In this document: piece by piece, positions 60,578 through 64,000 of the stretch
Position numbering within the stretch: position 1 is the stretch's first letter
Layout: the number at the start of each line of letters is the position of its first letter
Assembly (NCBI RefSeq): GCF_014243395.1
Contig: NZ_JACLCP010000003.1
Coordinates: forward strand, 62,001 to 126,000
Direction: 5' to 3'
Origin: Winogradskyella flava
Lineage (GTDB): Bacteria; Bacteroidota; Bacteroidia; Flavobacteriales; Flavobacteriaceae
DNA length: 64,000 bases
The notes under the pieces: generated by a model
Told to the model about the DNA's origin: nothing
The model's database searches: none
What the model saw: the letters and a program-made list of their open reading frames with translations, nothing else
Made by a program: the position numbers and the translations under genes

Positions 60578-61891
60578 ATGAATCATTTACCGCTCATCAT
60601 AAAACGTGAATACCTTACTAAGGTAAAGAATAAGTCATTCATCATCATGACCTTTTTAAGTCCATTGATCATGATTGCCTTGATTGCAGTTGTAGCCTAT
60701 TTATCCCAATTAAATAATGACAAGCAACGCACTATTTCGGTATTGGATGAAACAGGATATCTAAAAGATGTATTTCAGAATACCGACAATACCACCTATT
60801 CGAGTTTAAATGGTTTAGACCTTGAAACAGCAATTGCATTAGTAAAAGAAAAGGAAGACTACGGTCTCTTGCACATTGCAAAGGTCGATTCCTTGGATGA
60901 CATTTCAGATAACATTAAGTTTTATTCAGAAGAGTCGCCATCATTAACTGTTATTTCAGGTTTAGAACGTAGAATTGAAAAACGATTACGCGAAATGAAA
61001 CTTCAAAAAGATGGTGTCACACTAGAACAGATTGAAGCTTCAAAGACTAGTATCGATATTGCTCAGGAAAGTTTTGAGGGCGAGAAGAGTTCTAAAATTG
61101 ATAACGTTGTAAAGCTGGCATTTGGTGGCATCGCAGGATACTTGTTATTTATGTTTATCATCATTTATGGTAATATGATCATGCGAAGTGTTATAGAAGA
61201 AAAGACAAGCCGAATTATAGAAGTCATTATTTCTTCCGTAAAGCCAATTCAACTTATGATGGGTAAAATCATAGGAACATCTTTGGCAGGCGTCACACAA
61301 TTTGTCATTTGGGTCATACTTGGCGGTGTATTAATGGTTGTAGTTTCTGCAATCTTTGGGATTGATATGATGCAAATGCAAACGCCTCAGCAGGAGATGG
61401 TCAATCAAGCGATGCAAGCTCAAGGCGCACAAGCTATGGCAGAAAATATGATTACAGCGATTAGTAATTTGCCAATTGCTAATCTTATCGTCGCATTTAT
61501 GTTCTTTTTTATAGGTGGTTACTTGTTATATAGCTCGCTCTATGCGGCAATTGGTGCTGCTGTAGACAATGAAACCGATACACAACAGTTTATGCTGCCT
61601 ATTTTAATGCCATTGATTTTGGCAGTTTATGTTGGCGTGTTTACAGTTATAGAAGATCCACACGGCACCGTATCAACAGTGTTTTCGTTTATTCCTTTTA
61701 CGTCACCAGTAGTCATGCTCATGCGTATTCCATTTGGTGTGCCTTTATGGCAACAAGGCTTATCATTATTGTTATTGATAGGTACATTCATTTTTGCAGT
61801 TTGGTTTGCAGCTAAGATTTATCGTGTTGGAATTTTAATGTATGGTAAGAAACCTACATACAAAGAACTCTTTAAGTGGTTGAAATACTAA
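60578..61891 (+). CDS. ABC-2 type permease, NatB-like
   Basis: 437 residues. An N-terminal helix (VKNKSFIIMTFLSPLIMIALIAVVAYLSQ), a ~130-residue periplasmic domain, then five or six helices in the second half (LAFGGIAGYLLFMFIIIYGNMIMRSVIEEKTSRIIEVIISSV, GVTQFVIWVILGGVLM ...) are the usual ABC2_membrane_3 layout. A Gln/Met/Ala-rich loop (MMQMQTPQQEMVNQAMQAQGAQAM) lies between two helices. Functions with the upstream ATPase, gap 2 bp. Export function inferred from family. Confidence 0.88.
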   Translation: MNHLPLIIKREYLTKVKNKSFIIMTFLSPLIMIALIAVVAYLSQLNNDKQRTISVLDETGYLKDVFQNTDNTTYSSLNGLDLETAIALVKEKEDYGLLHIAKVDSLDDISDNIKFYSEESPSLTVISGLERRIEKRLREMKLQKDGVTLEQIEASKTSIDIAQESFEGEKSSKIDNVVKLAFGGIAGYLLFMFIIIYGNMIMRSVIEEKTSRIIEVIISSVKPIQLMMGKIIGTSLAGVTQFVIWVILGGVLMVVVSAIFGIDMMQMQTPQQEMVNQAMQAQGAQAMAENMITAISNLPIANLIVAFMFFFIGGYLLYSSLYAAIGAAVDNETDTQQFMLPILMPLILAVYVGVFTVIEDPHGTVSTVFSFIPFTSPVVMLMRIPFGVPLWQQGLSLLLLIGTFIFAVWFAAKIYRVGILMYGKKPTYKELFKWLKY

Positions 61892-61894
61892 TAG

Positions 61895-62773
61895 ATGATT
61901 CAGGATTTAAAAAAGATTGAAGACAAGGTTACTGAAAGCAACGCTTGGGAGAAAACAATGGATTTCCTAAACAGGCATATAGACTTTGGTGATAAAATAA
62001 GTATTTCAATTTTAGACATTCTTATTGTAATTACGGCCATAGCTATAACTACCCTAGTATTAAAAGTTTTACTTAAGGTTTTAACTAGAAACATACCAGA
62101 AGCTGACAAGGGCAAATTTAATGTGGTCTACGGTTATTTTAGGTGGTTAATCTATCTTATAATTTTATTGGTTACGTTACATTCTGTAGGTGTAAATGTG
62201 ACTGCAGTTTTTGCGGCTTCAGCGGCTTTACTTATAGGTGTTGGATTGGCACTACAAACTTTATTTCAGGATATCATATCTGGTGTTTTTATTCTTATAG
62301 ATCAATCAGTACATGTCGGCGATATTATTGAAATAGAAGGCAAAGTTGGTAGAGTTGAGGAGATTAAATTAAGAACCACAAGAGCTGTAACTATAGATAA
62401 TAAGGTACTGGTAATTCCTAATCACTTGTATTTAACCAATTCACTATATAACTGGACACAGAATGGGACGCTGACAAGGGAAAGTGTTTCGGTTGGTGTG
62501 GCTTATGGTAGTGACGTACAGTTGGTTAAAAAGTTGTTATTGCAAGCTGCAAGTACACATCCTGATGTAATATCTGTACCAGAGCCAGCAGTTTTGTTTA
62601 CTGATTTTGGAGATAGCTCGTTAAATTTTAGATTGGTATTTACCTTAAATGATAGTTTTAAAGCTACGTTTCCAAAGAGTGATATTCGCTTTGAAATCGA
62701 TAAACTATTTAGGGAAAACAACATCACTATTCCATTTCCTCAGCGCGACATTCATATTATTAAAAATAAATAG
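61895..62773 (+). CDS. Mechanosensitive ion channel (MscS family)
   Basis: 292 residues. Three N-terminal helices are followed by the pore helix and beta domain: VTAVFAASAALLIGVGLALQTLFQDIISGVFILIDQSVHVGDIIEIEGKVGRVEEIKLRTTRAVTIDNKVLVIPNH. The C-terminal alpha/beta cytoplasmic part is present to the end. Opens on membrane tension to release solutes during hypo-osmotic shock. It is 3 bp after the exporter permease gene and 6 bp before a DUF6268 gene, in one transcription unit. Confidence 0.93.
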   Translation: MIQDLKKIEDKVTESNAWEKTMDFLNRHIDFGDKISISILDILIVITAIAITTLVLKVLLKVLTRNIPEADKGKFNVVYGYFRWLIYLIILLVTLHSVGVNVTAVFAASAALLIGVGLALQTLFQDIISGVFILIDQSVHVGDIIEIEGKVGRVEEIKLRTTRAVTIDNKVLVIPNHLYLTNSLYNWTQNGTLTRESVSVGVAYGSDVQLVKKLLLQAASTHPDVISVPEPAVLFTDFGDSSLNFRLVFTLNDSFKATFPKSDIRFEIDKLFRENNITIPFPQRDIHIIKNK

Positions 62774-62779
62774 GATAGG

Positions 62780-63670
62780 ATGGATGTAGGCTTTTCAAAA
62801 TGTTATACAATACTTGCGATTATGGTACTGTGTTGTGTTCATTCTGTAGAAGCACAACTTACCGATTTGGCTCGTTTAGAGTATTCCTTTATACCAAGTA
62901 CTCGATCTGAAGATCAATATACAAGGCTGAGAGCCATTTTAAACTATCCGATAAAAATAAAAGATAAGGATTACTTAATCGTTGGTGGAGAGTACAATAG
63001 GATTATACTGAATTTAGAAGATGATTATCCTTTTAATACTAATGATTTACAAGGTCTGCACATTATAGATATGAGTTTGGGTTATACTTTCAGATGCAGA
63101 AATGATTGGAGACTAGGATTAAAAATAAATCCAAGAATTGCATCGACTTTGACAAGTTCATTGACTTCAGATGATATGTTTTTAAATGGAGGGGTGTTCG
63201 CAATTAAGGATAGGACAGATGCTACGGATATTAAAAGGCCTTATCGTTTGATTTTAGGTTTAACCTATAATACAACAGCTGGTATTCCTTATCCATTACC
63301 TTTTGTAAGTTATTATAGACGAGTTAATGATAAATGGTCTTTTAGCGCAGGTGTACCAAAGTCCAACTTGAAATATTTTTTTAGCGAAACAAGTATGCTC
63401 CAGGTTTTTGCAGGATTAGATGGTTACTTTGCAAATATTCAACAGCCAATGATGGTGAATAATGAACTTATAAATAGTATTTCACTTTCAGTTGCTGTTG
63501 GTGGACTTGGGTACGAATATTGTTTTACAAAGAATTTGGTAGCTTATTCTTATCTTGGGTACACCTTTAGGTTGAACAACGTGCTACGTGACGATAATAG
63601 AAATGAAGTTTTTGAGCTGAATGACTTAAATGCTTTTTATTTAAGAACGGGACTAAAATTTAAAATATAG
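62780..63670 (+). CDS. DUF6268 outer-membrane beta-barrel protein
   Basis: 296 residues with a signal peptide (cleaved near SVEAQ). Regular amphipathic strands (YLIVGGEYNRIIL, IIDMSLGYTFRCRNDWRLGLKI, WSFSAGVPKSNLKYFF, NAFYLRTGLKFKI) define a DUF6268-like outer-membrane barrel. Function unknown. It sits between the mscS gene and a response regulator gene starting 2 bp after its stop, which suggests a common transcript. Confidence 0.8.
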   Translation: MDVGFSKCYTILAIMVLCCVHSVEAQLTDLARLEYSFIPSTRSEDQYTRLRAILNYPIKIKDKDYLIVGGEYNRIILNLEDDYPFNTNDLQGLHIIDMSLGYTFRCRNDWRLGLKINPRIASTLTSSLTSDDMFLNGGVFAIKDRTDATDIKRPYRLILGLTYNTTAGIPYPLPFVSYYRRVNDKWSFSAGVPKSNLKYFFSETSMLQVFAGLDGYFANIQQPMMVNNELINSISLSVAVGGLGYEYCFTKNLVAYSYLGYTFRLNNVLRDDNRNEVFELNDLNAFYLRTGLKFKI

Positions 63671-63672
63671 AT

Positions 63673-64000
63673 ATGTCGAAAATATTAATAATTGAAGATG
63701 AAGCTGCCATCAGAAGAGTATTGGTTAAAATACTTTCTGAAGAAAGTGATGCTTACCAAGTCGAAGAAGCAGAAGATGGCTTAGCTGGAATAGAAAAGAT
63801 TAAGAAAGATGACTATGACTTGGTGCTTTGTGATATTAAAATGCCAAAAATGGATGGTGTTGAGGTACTGGAAGCTGTAAAAAAGATAAAGCCGGAAATA
63901 CCAATGGTAATGATTTCGGGTCACGGTGATTTAGACACAGCGGTTAATACCATGCGACTCGGAGCCTTTGACTACATTTCTAAACCGCCAGATTTGAATA
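63673..64000 (+). CDS. Response regulator, NtrC/sigma-54 type likely (3' partial)
   Basis: Reading frame open to the end of the window (109 codons). The receiver domain is complete as far as visible: acidic pair in ILIIEDEAAIRR, phospho-acceptor Asp in YDLVLCDIKMPKMDGV, the Thr/Ser switch in VMISGHGDLDTAV and Lys in FDYISKPPDL. The GHGDLDTAVNTMRLGAFDYISKP sequence is typical of sigma-54-dependent NtrC-type regulators, but the effector domain is cut off. It begins 2 bp after the DUF6268 gene. Confidence 0.88.
   Translation, partial: MSKILIIEDEAAIRRVLVKILSEESDAYQVEEAEDGLAGIEKIKKDDYDLVLCDIKMPKMDGVEVLEAVKKIKPEIPMVMISGHGDLDTAVNTMRLGAFDYISKPPDLN

Overview
The window is a low-GC bacterial chromosome segment that fits a marine member of the Flavobacteriaceae (Bacteroidetes). 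The evidence is a type IX secretion sorting tail on a secreted nuclease, paired type II and type III glutamine synthetases, many DUF-family lipoproteins (DUF3078, DUF4197, DUF1684, DUF4920, DUF6268), a fused isobutyryl-CoA mutase, and promoters with the Bacteroidetes -7 box TAnnTTTG. The genus cannot be fixed from this sequence. No rRNA, tRNA, transposase, integrase or CRISPR array was seen.

Layout. 1-9 kb: end of a secreted endonuclease, a BlaI/BlaR1-type regulator pair with operator palindromes, a Na+/Ca2+ exchanger, and divergent glutamine synthetases. 9-20.7 kb: PurM, an unusual TM-TM-ABC mini-operon, prfA, pyrF coupled to a metal-receptor-like protein, a decayed gene, an MBL-fold lipoprotein and a TlpA-like thioredoxin. 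20.7-30.6 kb: OmpA, PurU, IcmF, a one-domain helicase, an Lrp regulator, and an MFS/VOC/DJ-1 operon preceded by a possible attenuator leader. 30.9-35 kb: FluC, an SRPBCC protein and a family M49 peptidase. 35-40.6 kb: a TPR histidine kinase/LuxR regulator operon followed by an outer-membrane/lipoprotein operon. Both operons carry the same ATACC-N8-GGTAT site at the same distance from a -7 box, so the second is a likely target of the first. 41-45 kb: IlvE, a c-type-haem lipoprotein, MnmD and a GIY-YIG nuclease gene enclosed by long palindromes.

46-53.7 kb is the accessory island, with all genes on the minus strand. It holds partial copies of the 3' end of the epimerase gene, palindromic boundary elements and two-gene modules: ParB-like plus Mrr-like endonuclease, a probable RiPP precursor with a stand-alone LanM-type dehydratase fragment, and a Cas2-like protein with a two-helix membrane protein. 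53.9-64 kb returns to ordinary genes: ECF sigma/anti-sigma, fasciclin protein, a tandem array of four long palindromes, YceI, GrpE-DnaJ, a NatA/NatB-like exporter, MscS, an outer-membrane protein and the start of a response regulator cut by the window end.

The strongest candidates for something undescribed are the NHLP-precursor/LanM-fragment pair at 51.5-52.9 kb, the palindrome/GIY-YIG element at 44.3-44.8 kb with its relatives at 56 kb, repeat insertions inside mnmD and icmF that keep the frame open, and the matched regulator sites at 37.9 and 40.6 kb.
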